NCBI RefSeq assembly: GCF_014199535.1
Contig: NZ_JACHNV010000002.1
Location: 1,100,962 to 1,164,961, forward strand
Source of the DNA: Hymenobacter latericoloratus
GTDB lineage: Bacteria; Bacteroidota; Bacteroidia; Cytophagales; Hymenobacteraceae
Length of the DNA: 64,000 bases
Reading direction: 5' to 3'
The position numbers and the translations under genes are program-made. Shown piece by piece: positions 1 to 8,602 of this stretch (positions are counted from its first letter, which is position 1; each line of letters starts with the position of its first letter). The notes under the pieces were generated by a model, which saw only the letters and a program-made list of their open reading frames with translations, had not been told where the DNA came from and ran no database searches.

Positions 1-23
1 ACACCTTTCAGCCGGAAAGGTGT
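1..23. terminator. Hairpin at left edge, probable terminator remnant
   Basis: An 8-bp perfect stem (acaccttt / aaaggtgt) with a 7-nt loop occupies the first 23 bases, just before tRNA-Ser. It has no T-run of useful length. It may belong to a transcript that ends left of the window. Confidence 0.35.
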
Positions 24-30
24 TCTACCT

Positions 31-119
<89 letters not shown>

Positions 120-126
120 GTTTTTC

Positions 127-205
127 TGAATGAAGAATTAAAAACGAAGGAATTAGAATTGGACTAGCGCCAATTCTAATTCCTTCGTTTTTAATTCTTC
201 ATTCA
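127..205. repeat. Perfect 36-bp inverted repeat between tRNA-Ser and tRNA-Pro
   Basis: The left arm (127-162) and right arm (170-205) are exact reverse complements over 36 bp, with a 7-nt spacer (actagcg). The arms are AT-rich, unlike the surrounding GC-rich DNA. The element fills nearly all the space between the two tRNA genes. It could act as a strong hairpin that separates the two precursors, or be a small inverted-repeat element. No open reading frame lies in it. Confidence 0.9.
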
Positions 206-208
206 TTC

Positions 209-282
209 CGGGGTGTAGCGTAGCCCGGTATCGCGCCTGCTTTGGGAGCAGGAGGCCGCAGGTTCGAATCCTGCCACCCCGA
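209..282 (+). tRNA. tRNA-Pro (anticodon TGG)
   Basis: A 74-nt cloverleaf. The acceptor CGGGGTG (209-215) pairs with CACCCCG near the 3' end, with discriminator A282. The anticodon loop CTTTGGGAG gives anticodon TGG. The T arm has the standard GGTTCGAATCC. No CCA is encoded. A hairpin terminator follows directly. Confidence 0.97.
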
Positions 283-288
283 CTTGAT

Positions 289-329
289 AGCCGTCAGCCC
301 GCCTCTGGGGCGGGCGGCTATTTGTTTTT
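289..329 (+). terminator. Intrinsic terminator after tRNA-Pro
   Basis: The outer stem agccg/cggct (289-293 with 315-319) and inner stem cccgcc/ggcggg (298-303 with 309-314) are followed by a T-rich run at 321-329. It sits between tRNA-Pro and tRNA-Arg. Confidence 0.75.
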
Positions 330-403
330 GACCCCGTAGCTCAGCTGGATAGAGCAGCTGCCTTCTAAGCAGCCGGTCATGTGTTCGAATCACATCGGGG
401 CCA
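330..403 (+). tRNA. tRNA-Arg (anticodon TCT)
   Basis: A 74-nt cloverleaf. The anticodon stem GCTGC/GCAGC encloses loop CTTCTAA, so the anticodon is TCT (reads AGA/AGG). The D arm is GCTC...GAGC and the T arm has TTCGAAT. The acceptor GACCCCG pairs with CGGGGCC except for an A:C mismatch at the second pair. Everything else is canonical, so I treat the gene as functional. A terminator follows at 414. Confidence 0.93.
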
Positions 404-413
404 CATCAAGTAT

Positions 414-446
414 AAGCCACTTAGCGTATGCGCTGAGTGGCTTTTT
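414..446 (+). terminator. Intrinsic terminator after tRNA-Arg
   Basis: An 11-bp stem gccacttagcg/cgctgagtggc (416-426 with 431-441, one G:T pair) with a 4-nt loop, followed by ttttt. It closes the tRNA cluster. The remaining bases up to 610 show no gene. Confidence 0.88.
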
Positions 447-610
447 CGTTATTGAATCCTGCCGCGGCGCCGGAGTTGAAACGGCAGGATGGCTGCTACC
501 CGGCTGGTACCGCCGCCCGTTGCCCGAAGCGCCGGCGGCCTCGCCAGCCACCTGGCTTCTGATCCAGGGAACGGCCACGCCACTGACAGGGCAACGTTTA
601 CCGGTTTTAT

Positions 611-1555
611 ATGAAAATAAGTCGTGTGTTTCTGCTAAGTATTTGGGTGGGTGTGAGCACGCAGGCAACCGCTCAGCGCCGGCTAAACCGGAATGATTTT
701 CAGTCATTGCCCTTCTTCGAAGAGGAGTTTGCTTACCGCTCCCCAGCCGATGCGGAGTTTCAGCGGCGGTGGGTAGCTGACCATCCGCAATCAACCATCG
801 GCAACGGCTCAGAATATTACGTGCCGGCCCAGCTTGAACTGCTACCCGACGGCCTGCCGCTGCCCGATGGCTCCGTTTCGCCGGGTAGCTTCCTGAGGAT
901 AAAAACCACCAGGCTCACCCAGGCCGAACGGGATACCGCCAATGCCCGGGCAGGGCGGACTGACATTGTTTATGCTTCGGGCAAGCTGACTTCCCGGATG
1001 AAAGGCGACCCTATTGCTCCGGCCGATGCGCAGGCCCACCGGTTTGAGGGCTTTACGTACGGGTTGTTCGAAATTCGCTGCAAGCTCCCGGCCAGCGGAC
1101 GGGGTATAGCACCGGCCTTCTGGCTAAATGCCCCGCGCACCGAGATAGACATTATTGACAATCTGAATGATAATCCGGCTCGGGAGTGGCAAATGGGCGT
1201 GCTGGACTGGTCCCGGCGGGATAGCTGCGCCACGGGCGTTGACTGCTGGACCAAAGGCACCAAAATGCGCAAGCGGGGAAAGGACCTGGCCGCCGAGTTC
1301 AACGTGTACGGTGCGGTATGGACGCCGGAGGCAGTTACGTTCTACTTCAACGACCGGAAAATACTTTCCGTACCCCGCACCGCAGTGGTTACCTACAATC
1401 AAACCGCCCGGCTGATTGTGAACGTGGCCACGCAGGCCGATGCCTCCTTTGCTGGCGGCGAGATGGTTATAGACTATATCAGGGTGTGGAAATTCAAAGA
1501 GAAACCGGCATCCCGGGCCAGATCTCCCCGCAAGCCTGAACAGACAACCAACTAA
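611..1555 (+). CDS. Secreted GH16-family (laminarinase/kappa-carrageenase-like) protein
   Basis: A 314-aa protein with an N-terminal signal peptide (about residues 1-21, ending TQATAQ). The remainder reads as a concanavalin-A-like jelly-roll of glycoside hydrolase family 16: a segment FTYGLFEIRCKLP, then FWLNAPRTEIDIIDNL, then a VWTPEAVTFYF strand and a C-terminal DYIRVW strand, all typical of GH16. The catalytic signature in active members is ExDxxE or ExDxE. Here it is E178-I-D180-I-I-D183, so the usual acid/base Glu is Asp. The protein may therefore be a weak enzyme or a glycan-binding relative. It is monocistronic, between the tRNA cluster and gyrB. Substrate is unknown. Confidence 0.8.
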   Translation: MKISRVFLLSIWVGVSTQATAQRRLNRNDFQSLPFFEEEFAYRSPADAEFQRRWVADHPQSTIGNGSEYYVPAQLELLPDGLPLPDGSVSPGSFLRIKTTRLTQAERDTANARAGRTDIVYASGKLTSRMKGDPIAPADAQAHRFEGFTYGLFEIRCKLPASGRGIAPAFWLNAPRTEIDIIDNLNDNPAREWQMGVLDWSRRDSCATGVDCWTKGTKMRKRGKDLAAEFNVYGAVWTPEAVTFYFNDRKILSVPRTAVVTYNQTARLIVNVATQADASFAGGEMVIDYIRVWKFKEKPASRARSPRKPEQTTN

Positions 1556-1951
1556 GGCATTTCGCGTCGGCGGGCGGAAACAAGGGCTCGCTGCCGCACC
1601 AGGCGGCCCGCTGGTTGTGCCGGGTAGCCTGTTGGTAGCACGGGGGCTGGCGCGGGTAGTGAGGGAATCTGCTCTGGTCCGGCAGGGAAGCATAGCAGCT
1701 GCGCTTCCCGTCTCTTGGGGCTGCCGCTAAGCAGGAGGCTGTTGTGTTGTGGCATTCAAAGCTGCCAGGCCCGATTAAGAGCCAGGTTCAGAATCAAAGC
1801 CGTTAAAGATCAGCGTGTCCCGGTTGAGGAACGTATAGGTTTTGCGAAGCGGTCAGGCCTGCCCCCAAGACCCGGCCGCGGGCAGAGGAGCAGCGGGCTT
1901 GGGAGGGGTGGCAAATCGGCCTTCCCGCTGGTAAAAACCGAATTTTTTCGG
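1556..1951. other. Gene-free stretch upstream of gyrB
   Basis: About 400 bp between the GH16 gene and the gyrB promoter. Short open frames here lack recognisable protein features and look like GC-rich noise. I see no tRNA, terminator of quality or repeat. A small hairpin (ccgaatttttt cgg) lies at the right end, next to the gyrB -7 element. Confidence 0.5.
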
Positions 1952-1959
1952 TATCTTTG
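1952..1959 (+). promoter_or_regulatory. Bacteroidota-type -7 element of gyrB
   Basis: TATCTTTG matches the TAnnTTTG -7 consensus of Bacteroidota primary sigma factors. It lies 36 bp upstream of the gyrB ATG. No clear TTTG -33 element is visible at the usual distance. Confidence 0.6.
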
Positions 1960-1982
1960 CCTACTTACGCACTAAGCGCTGA

Positions 1983-3983
<2,001 letters not shown>

Positions 3984-3993
3984 CAACACCCGG

Positions 3994-4024
3994 AAAGGCC
4001 CGCTGCAAAGCGGGCCTTTTTTGT
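3994..4024 (+). terminator. Intrinsic terminator of gyrB
   Basis: An 11-bp stem aaaggcccgct/agcgggccttt with a 4-nt loop and a T-run (4017-4022), 11 bp after the gyrB stop. Confidence 0.92.
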
Positions 4025-4101
4025 TAGGGCTTAGATACCAGTAAAGCGACTGCACTGCTCAGGGCTGGCGTTTTCCTAACTCATCCATTACCAATTAATG
4101 T

Positions 4102-4482
4102 ATGCGACAGACTATTTCCTCTGGCGCCCCGTGGGAACCCATTGTTGGGTACTCCCGGGCCGTGCGGGTCGGCAACGTGGTGGAGGTAGCCGGCACTACG
4201 GCTCAGGATGGGGCCACCATCACGGGCGACGACGCGTACACGCAGGCTACACGGGTGCTGGAGAAGATACGAGAAGCCTTGGCAGCGGCCGGCGCCTTGC
4301 CGGAACACGTCGTCCGGACCCGGATTTACCTGGTAAACATAGCCGACTGGGAAGCCGTGGGCAAAGCGCACGGCGAAGTGTTCGGTAACATCCGGCCGGC
4401 CTCTACTATGCTGGCAGTGAGTGGGCTTATTGATTCAAGGTTACTGGTGGAAATAGAAGCCACCGCTATTATTCCGGACTAA
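4102..4482 (+). CDS. RidA-family (YjgF/YER057c/UK114) protein, Arg-lacking subgroup
   Basis: A 126-aa single-domain protein of the RidA superfamily, whose archetype hydrolyses reactive enamine/imine intermediates released by PLP enzymes. Family features include [10 protein letters not shown] near residue 30, [14 protein letters not shown] in the middle and [10 protein letters not shown] at the end. The archetype has an essential Arg in a PARSC motif; the aligned stretch here is RPASTML, where that Arg is Ser. This places it among paralogous Rid groups that are not expected to have classical imine deaminase activity. It is a short gene between gyrB and ppk1 and probably has its own transcript. 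The exact substrate is unknown. Confidence 0.88.
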   Translation: MRQTISSGAPWEPIVGYSRAVRVGNVVEVAGTTAQDGATITGDDAYTQATRVLEKIREALAAAGALPEHVVRTRIYLVNIADWEAVGKAHGEVFGNIRPASTMLAVSGLIDSRLLVEIEATAIIPD

Positions 4483-4535
4483 CCATACTTCTACGGCCGT
4501 TTGCTCGTATTTTGTCCGGCCTTTCTTTTCCTCGC

Positions 4536-6821
4536 ATGAAACTGTTCAAATCCGCCGACCTCATCCGCAAAAGCAAGTACATCAGCCGCGACCTGAGCTG
4601 GCTGCGCTTCAACTACCGGGTGCTGGACCAGGCGCGCGACGCCGGCCGCTCTCTGTTCGACAGGCTGCGGTTTATGGCTATTACCAGCAGCAACCTCGAT
4701 GAGTTTTTCATGATTCGGGTAGGCTCGCTCTATAACTATATCGACTACGGCAAGGAGCGGGTTGACTATTCGGGGCTGCGGGAGCTGCCCTTCCGGCGTA
4801 AGCTGCTGGACTTTGCCCACCGCTTCATCAACGACCAGTCCCTGACTTACCTCAATGAGCTGAAGCCCCTGTTTGAGAAAAACGGCTTCAACGTGCTCAA
4901 GATGGAGGAGCTGACGGAGCTGGAGCTGAAGAAGGCCGATGGCTACTTCAAGAACACCATCTTCCCGCTGCTCACGCCCATGGTGTACGACTCCTACCAT
5001 GGCTTCCCACTGATGATGAACCAGATGCTCATTTTCGGGGTCGTGACGCGGGCCGGGGGTGGGCTGGATGCCGAGGCCGAGCGCGGGCAGGAGCGCCTGA
5101 CCTTCGTGCAGATTCCGCAAAACCTTTCGCGCTTTTTTGAACTCACGCGCAAGGATAAAGTGATATTCGTGCCCATTGAGGAGATTGTGCGGGCCAACCT
5201 GCCCAAGCTATTCCGCAACGTAGAAATCGTGTCGGCCAACCTGTTCCGCATCACCCGCAACGGCGATTTTACCCTGGAAGAGTCCGACGATATTGACGTG
5301 GACTTTATCAAGGAAATCCAACTGGGACTTAAGACCCGCAAGAAGGGTAGGGTAGTGCGGCTGGAAGTAGAGCCCAACGCCTCGGGTTTGCTGATGCAGG
5401 TGCTGAAGGAGCGGTGGAATATTGATAACGGCAACGTGTTCGTTATCAATTCCCTGATTGATCTAAAGGGCCTGCTTCAGATTCTGAAACACCCCAACTT
5501 CCGGGGTAAGGGCTTCAAGCAGCCGGCAGCCGTAGCGCCCCTGAGCTTGCCGGAGGGCGCCGATGACAACCTCTTCGAGTACCTCAAGCACCACGATGTA
5601 CTCCTGCACCACCCCTACAACAATATTGACCCCGTGGTGCGGCTGCTGGAGCAGGCCGCCGAGGACCCGCACGTGCTGGGCATCAAGCAAACCATCTACC
5701 GCCTCGCCGACGACTCCAGGGTGACGGCCGCCCTGCTGAAGGCCGCTGAAAACGGCAAGCACGTGTCGGTGCTGTTTGAGGTGAAGGCGCGCTTTGATGA
5801 GGAGCGCAATATTCGGGAGGGTGCGCGGCTCGAAAAAGCGGGCTGCTTCGTCATTTATGGGGTGAGCAAGTACAAGACGCACACCAAAATGATGATGATT
5901 ATCCGGAAGGAAGGGGAAAAGGTGACGCGCTACGTGCACATTGGCTCCGGTAACTACAACGAGCAAACCTCCCGCATCTACACCGACGTAAGCCTGCTGA
6001 CAACCAATGACGTGTACGGCCACGACGTGTCGGAATTCTTCAACGTAATCACCGGCCACTCCCAGCCCGACGATTACGAGTACCTGATTACGGCGCCCAA
6101 AGACATGCGCCAGCAGCTCATTTCCCTGATTCGGGAAGAGGTGCGCAACGCCAAGAAAGGCCTGCCCAGCGGCATCGTCATGAAGATGAACTCCTTAGAA
6201 GACAAGGAGATGATTGACGAGTTCTATAAGGCGAGTAAGGCCGGCGTGCCCATCCGGTTTATTGTGCGGGGCATTTGCTGCCTGCGGCCGGGCCGGGCGG
6301 GCCTCAGCGAGAACATTGAGGTGCGCAGCATTGTGGGCGACTACCTGGAGCACTCCCGCATGTTCTACTTCCACCAGGCCGGCCAACCCAAAGTATATGC
6401 CGGCTCCGCCGACCTGATGGTGCGTTCCTTCGACCGCCGCATTGAGGCCCTGTTCCTGATTGTAAATCCCCAACTCAAGCGCGAGGCCATCAACATCCTG
6501 TATTTCAACCTGAAGGATAATCAGAACACCTACGTGATGCGCGAGGATGGCGCCTACATCCAGCGGCTGCCCGAGGCCGAAGAACCGGCCTTCAACGTGC
6601 ACAAAGAGTTCTACAGCAAAAACTTCGGACTGGTATCGGAAACGCTGCTCTATGATGAGTGGCTGTCCTGCGCCACCATCCGGGCCAGCGCTACCTCCGA
6701 TGCGGCCGAAAACCCGCCCTCCGTGCCAGTGGACGACGAGCCGAATGCCTCCGATGAAACGGCAGTGGCCGTGGACCTGGGCGCTGAGCCAGAGCCGGAA
6801 CAAGAAGCGGCGCTGGAGTAA
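4536..6821 (+). CDS. ppk1: Polyphosphate kinase 1
   Basis: A 761-aa enzyme that reversibly polymerises the gamma-phosphate of ATP into polyphosphate. An N-terminal domain with SSNLDEFFMIRVG is followed by the head domain and two phospholipase-D-like catalytic domains. The autophosphorylated His is H449 in KTHTKMM; the second conserved His is H606 in EHSRMFYF. HIGSGNYNEQTS is also typical. I use the ATG at 4536, giving MKLFKSADLI; an in-frame TTG at 4512 would overlap the likely promoter TATTTTG (4508-4514). An Ala/Glu-rich acidic tail of about 50 residues extends past the conserved core. It converges with ppx across a shared terminator, so polyphosphate synthesis and breakdown are encoded side by side. 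Confidence 0.96.
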   Translation: MKLFKSADLIRKSKYISRDLSWLRFNYRVLDQARDAGRSLFDRLRFMAITSSNLDEFFMIRVGSLYNYIDYGKERVDYSGLRELPFRRKLLDFAHRFINDQSLTYLNELKPLFEKNGFNVLKMEELTELELKKADGYFKNTIFPLLTPMVYDSYHGFPLMMNQMLIFGVVTRAGGGLDAEAERGQERLTFVQIPQNLSRFFELTRKDKVIFVPIEEIVRANLPKLFRNVEIVSANLFRITRNGDFTLEESDDIDVDFIKEIQLGLKTRKKGRVVRLEVEPNASGLLMQVLKERWNIDNGNVFVINSLIDLKGLLQILKHPNFRGKGFKQPAAVAPLSLPEGADDNLFEYLKHHDVLLHHPYNNIDPVVRLLEQAAEDPHVLGIKQTIYRLADDSRVTAALLKAAENGKHVSVLFEVKARFDEERNIREGARLEKAGCFVIYGVSKYKTHTKMMMIIRKEGEKVTRYVHIGSGNYNEQTSRIYTDVSLLTTNDVYGHDVSEFFNVITGHSQPDDYEYLITAPKDMRQQLISLIREEVRNAKKGLPSGIVMKMNSLEDKEMIDEFYKASKAGVPIRFIVRGICCLRPGRAGLSENIEVRSIVGDYLEHSRMFYFHQAGQPKVYAGSADLMVRSFDRRIEALFLIVNPQLKREAINILYFNLKDNQNTYVMREDGAYIQRLPEAEEPAFNVHKEFYSKNFGLVSETLLYDEWLSCATIRASATSDAAENPPSVPVDDEPNASDETAVAVDLGAEPEPEQEAALE

Positions 6822-6860
6822 ATCAGGTGGCCACCGGCATACCTTACAGAGCTAAAACAA

Positions 6861-6896
6861 CAACCCCTTACCTCCAGATTTGGAGGTAAGGGGTTG
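6861..6896. terminator. Bidirectional terminator between ppk1 and ppx
   Basis: A perfect 15-bp stem (caaccccttacctcc / ggaggtaaggggttg) with a 6-nt loop. On the minus strand it is followed by ttgttgtttt, and on the plus strand by ctacttt. It fits the end of both convergent transcripts. Confidence 0.85.
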
Positions 6897-6978
6897 CTAC
6901 TTTCCAGGGGGGTAGGGAATAAATCAGGACCGACGCGCTGAACAAGCCAGTCAGGCTATCAGACGGCACAAGAAGCGT

Positions 6979-7971
6979 TTATTCTACTTCCGTGGAGCGG
7001 CTTTGCACGGCGGTTTTCGGGCGACCCGGTTTCAGGTCGCCGGCGGCCCGAAACTCGTCGAAGTGTTCCTCGAACAGGGTCTGAAGCATGCCATCTTTCA
7101 GACCGATATCGGGCACAATCATCTGGTTGACGTTGGCCCACTCCATGGCCGAAAGGTAGATGTGACCGGCAGGCACAATCACGTCGGCGCGGTCAGGGTT
7201 GAGCAGGGCCACGTTTACCCGCTGGTCCATACTCATGGAGGTGAGGTGGTCGAGGATGGTGGCAATGCGGCGGCGCGTAACGGGCTTATCTACGGAAGGC
7301 TGAGCCATGCTGTAGAGCTTGTTGATGTTGCCGCCCGTGCCAATGGCGCGGGTTACGTGGTGGCGGCGGGCATTTTCGGTTACCCATTCCTCCATGCGCT
7401 GCCAGGTTTCGCGCATGGCTTCGGTGCTCAGCCCGGCTTCCTCTTGCTGCATCCGCCGGATGGAGCCCACCTCAAACGACTGCGAGGCGACCTTGCGCCG
7501 GTCGTGATAGATGTTGAACTCGGTGCTACCCCCGCCCACATCAATGTGGATGTAGTGCTTCTTGTCTTCGAGCAGGTTTTCGATAACCCGGTTAATGTAG
7601 GCGGCTTCGGCCTGCCCGTCAATCACCTGCACCGTCATGCCCAGCTCCTGCTGGATGCGGGCGGCTACCTGCTGGCCGTTTTTGGCCGTGCGCATGGCCG
7701 AGGTGGCGCAGATCAGGTAGTGGTTGGGGGCCACGTCGTGCACCTCCATCAGCAGGCGCAGGGCATGCAGAAACTTGATGAACTTCTCCTGTTTTTTCTC
7801 CGAAATGTGGCCGGTCGCAAATACGTCTTCGCCGAGGCGGAGGGGGTAGCGCACGTACTCCACGCGCTTGAGTCGGTACCGGTCGCCGTAGTGTAGCACA
7901 GCCGAAATCTGGCACCGTACAGCGTTGGACCCGATGTCAATGGCAGCCAGTTTCAGTAAGGGGTATTCCAT
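6979..7971 (-). CDS. ppx: Exopolyphosphatase / Ppx-GppA family phosphatase
   Basis: A 330-aa protein of the ASKHA-fold Ppx/GppA family, which removes terminal phosphate from polyphosphate or the 5' phosphate of pppGpp. Conserved motifs are LAAIDIGSNAVR at the N-terminus, ATSAMRTAKN, and the glycine-rich DVGGGSTEF. It has the short form without the C-terminal HD domain. I start at the ATG at 7971 (MEYPLLKLAAID) because the longer frame adds a non-conserved leader. That leader would run through an inverted-repeat arm that begins 1 bp upstream of the ATG. Its promoter must therefore lie in or beyond that repeat. Confidence 0.93.
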   Translation of the reverse strand: MEYPLLKLAAIDIGSNAVRCQISAVLHYGDRYRLKRVEYVRYPLRLGEDVFATGHISEKKQEKFIKFLHALRLLMEVHDVAPNHYLICATSAMRTAKNGQQVAARIQQELGMTVQVIDGQAEAAYINRVIENLLEDKKHYIHIDVGGGSTEFNIYHDRRKVASQSFEVGSIRRMQQEEAGLSTEAMRETWQRMEEWVTENARRHHVTRAIGTGGNINKLYSMAQPSVDKPVTRRRIATILDHLTSMSMDQRVNVALLNPDRADVIVPAGHIYLSAMEWANVNQMIVPDIGLKDGMLQTLFEEHFDEFRAAGDLKPGRPKTAVQSRSTEVE

Positions 7972-7972
7972 T

Positions 7973-8601
7973 GTCAGAACCGCAGATGGCAAGGATTTTT
8001 TGATTGACCAGGATGCAGGCATCAGGGCACATCCTAAGTAGATGGATGGCTGCGCTGCCAGGAGCAATGCCTTGCTTTACCGGCGAGGCGTGGACTTTAC
8101 CAGCCGCCGGAACTCGAGGCTGGGGGAGCCAAAGTTAAGCAACAGCCCCACATCCAGATAAAACGCTTCCAGGTAATTGAGGCCCTGAGCCAAGTGTACC
8201 TTCTCTAACTGACTGACAGCCTTTAGTTCAACTAGGATACAGCCGGCCACTAAAAAATCAACTCTCCGCGTTCCGATGTGCTCCTGCTCGTAATAAATCG
8301 GCATTTCTACTTCCCGCGCGAACAGCAGTTGCTGCTTGGTCATTTCGACTGCCAGTGCCCGCTGATAAATCACTTCCTGAAAGCCACTCCCTAGAATCGA
8401 ATGAACGCGCATAGCGCACCCAATAATCTGCTTGGTCAGGTCGGTGTGCTTGTAAAAATTCGTTTGCTCACTCATGCATAAGGATAGTAGTTATAAGTTG
8501 AAAACATAACTATTGGTGGGGAGAAGTAAATGATTGTACACTTACTCCGTGCGCCTAGCATCCTGGTCAATCAAAAAATCCTTGCCATCTGCGGTTCTGA
8601 C
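7973..8601. repeat. Perfect 44-bp inverted repeats enclosing a GxxExxY gene
   Basis: The left arm 7973-8016 and right arm 8558-8601 are exact reverse complements over 44 bp. They enclose 541 bp containing one gene. The left arm starts 1 bp upstream of the ppx start codon. The right arm ends 1 bp before the stop codon (8603-8605) of the metallophosphatase gene. There is no obvious target-site duplication outside the arms (ccatt versus tttag). The structure could be an invertible segment, a small non-autonomous element, or a duplicated intergenic region. Confidence 0.92.
8077..8475 (-). CDS. GxxExxY protein (PDDEXK-like family)
   Basis: A 132-aa protein with the family-defining GSGFQEVIY motif, then the core VDFLVAGCILVELKAV, which resembles the D...ExK core of PD-(D/E)XK nuclease folds. 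A hydrophobic C-terminal strand (VGLLLNFG) and SLEFRRLV complete the family pattern. The biological role of GxxExxY proteins is not established. The gene is alone between inverted 44-bp repeats. A candidate -7 element TATGTTTT (one mismatch to TAnnTTTG) can be read upstream on the minus strand. The ATG at 8475 gives the normal family length. Confidence 0.9.
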   Translation of the reverse strand: MSEQTNFYKHTDLTKQIIGCAMRVHSILGSGFQEVIYQRALAVEMTKQQLLFAREVEMPIYYEQEHIGTRRVDFLVAGCILVELKAVSQLEKVHLAQGLNYLEAFYLDVGLLLNFGSPSLEFRRLVKSTPRR

Positions 8602-8602
8602 T

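Noticed and set aside
330..403. tRNA-Arg as a pseudogene because of an A:C mismatch in the acceptor stem
   Set aside because: All other helices, the anticodon and the T loop are canonical, and a single mismatch is tolerated.
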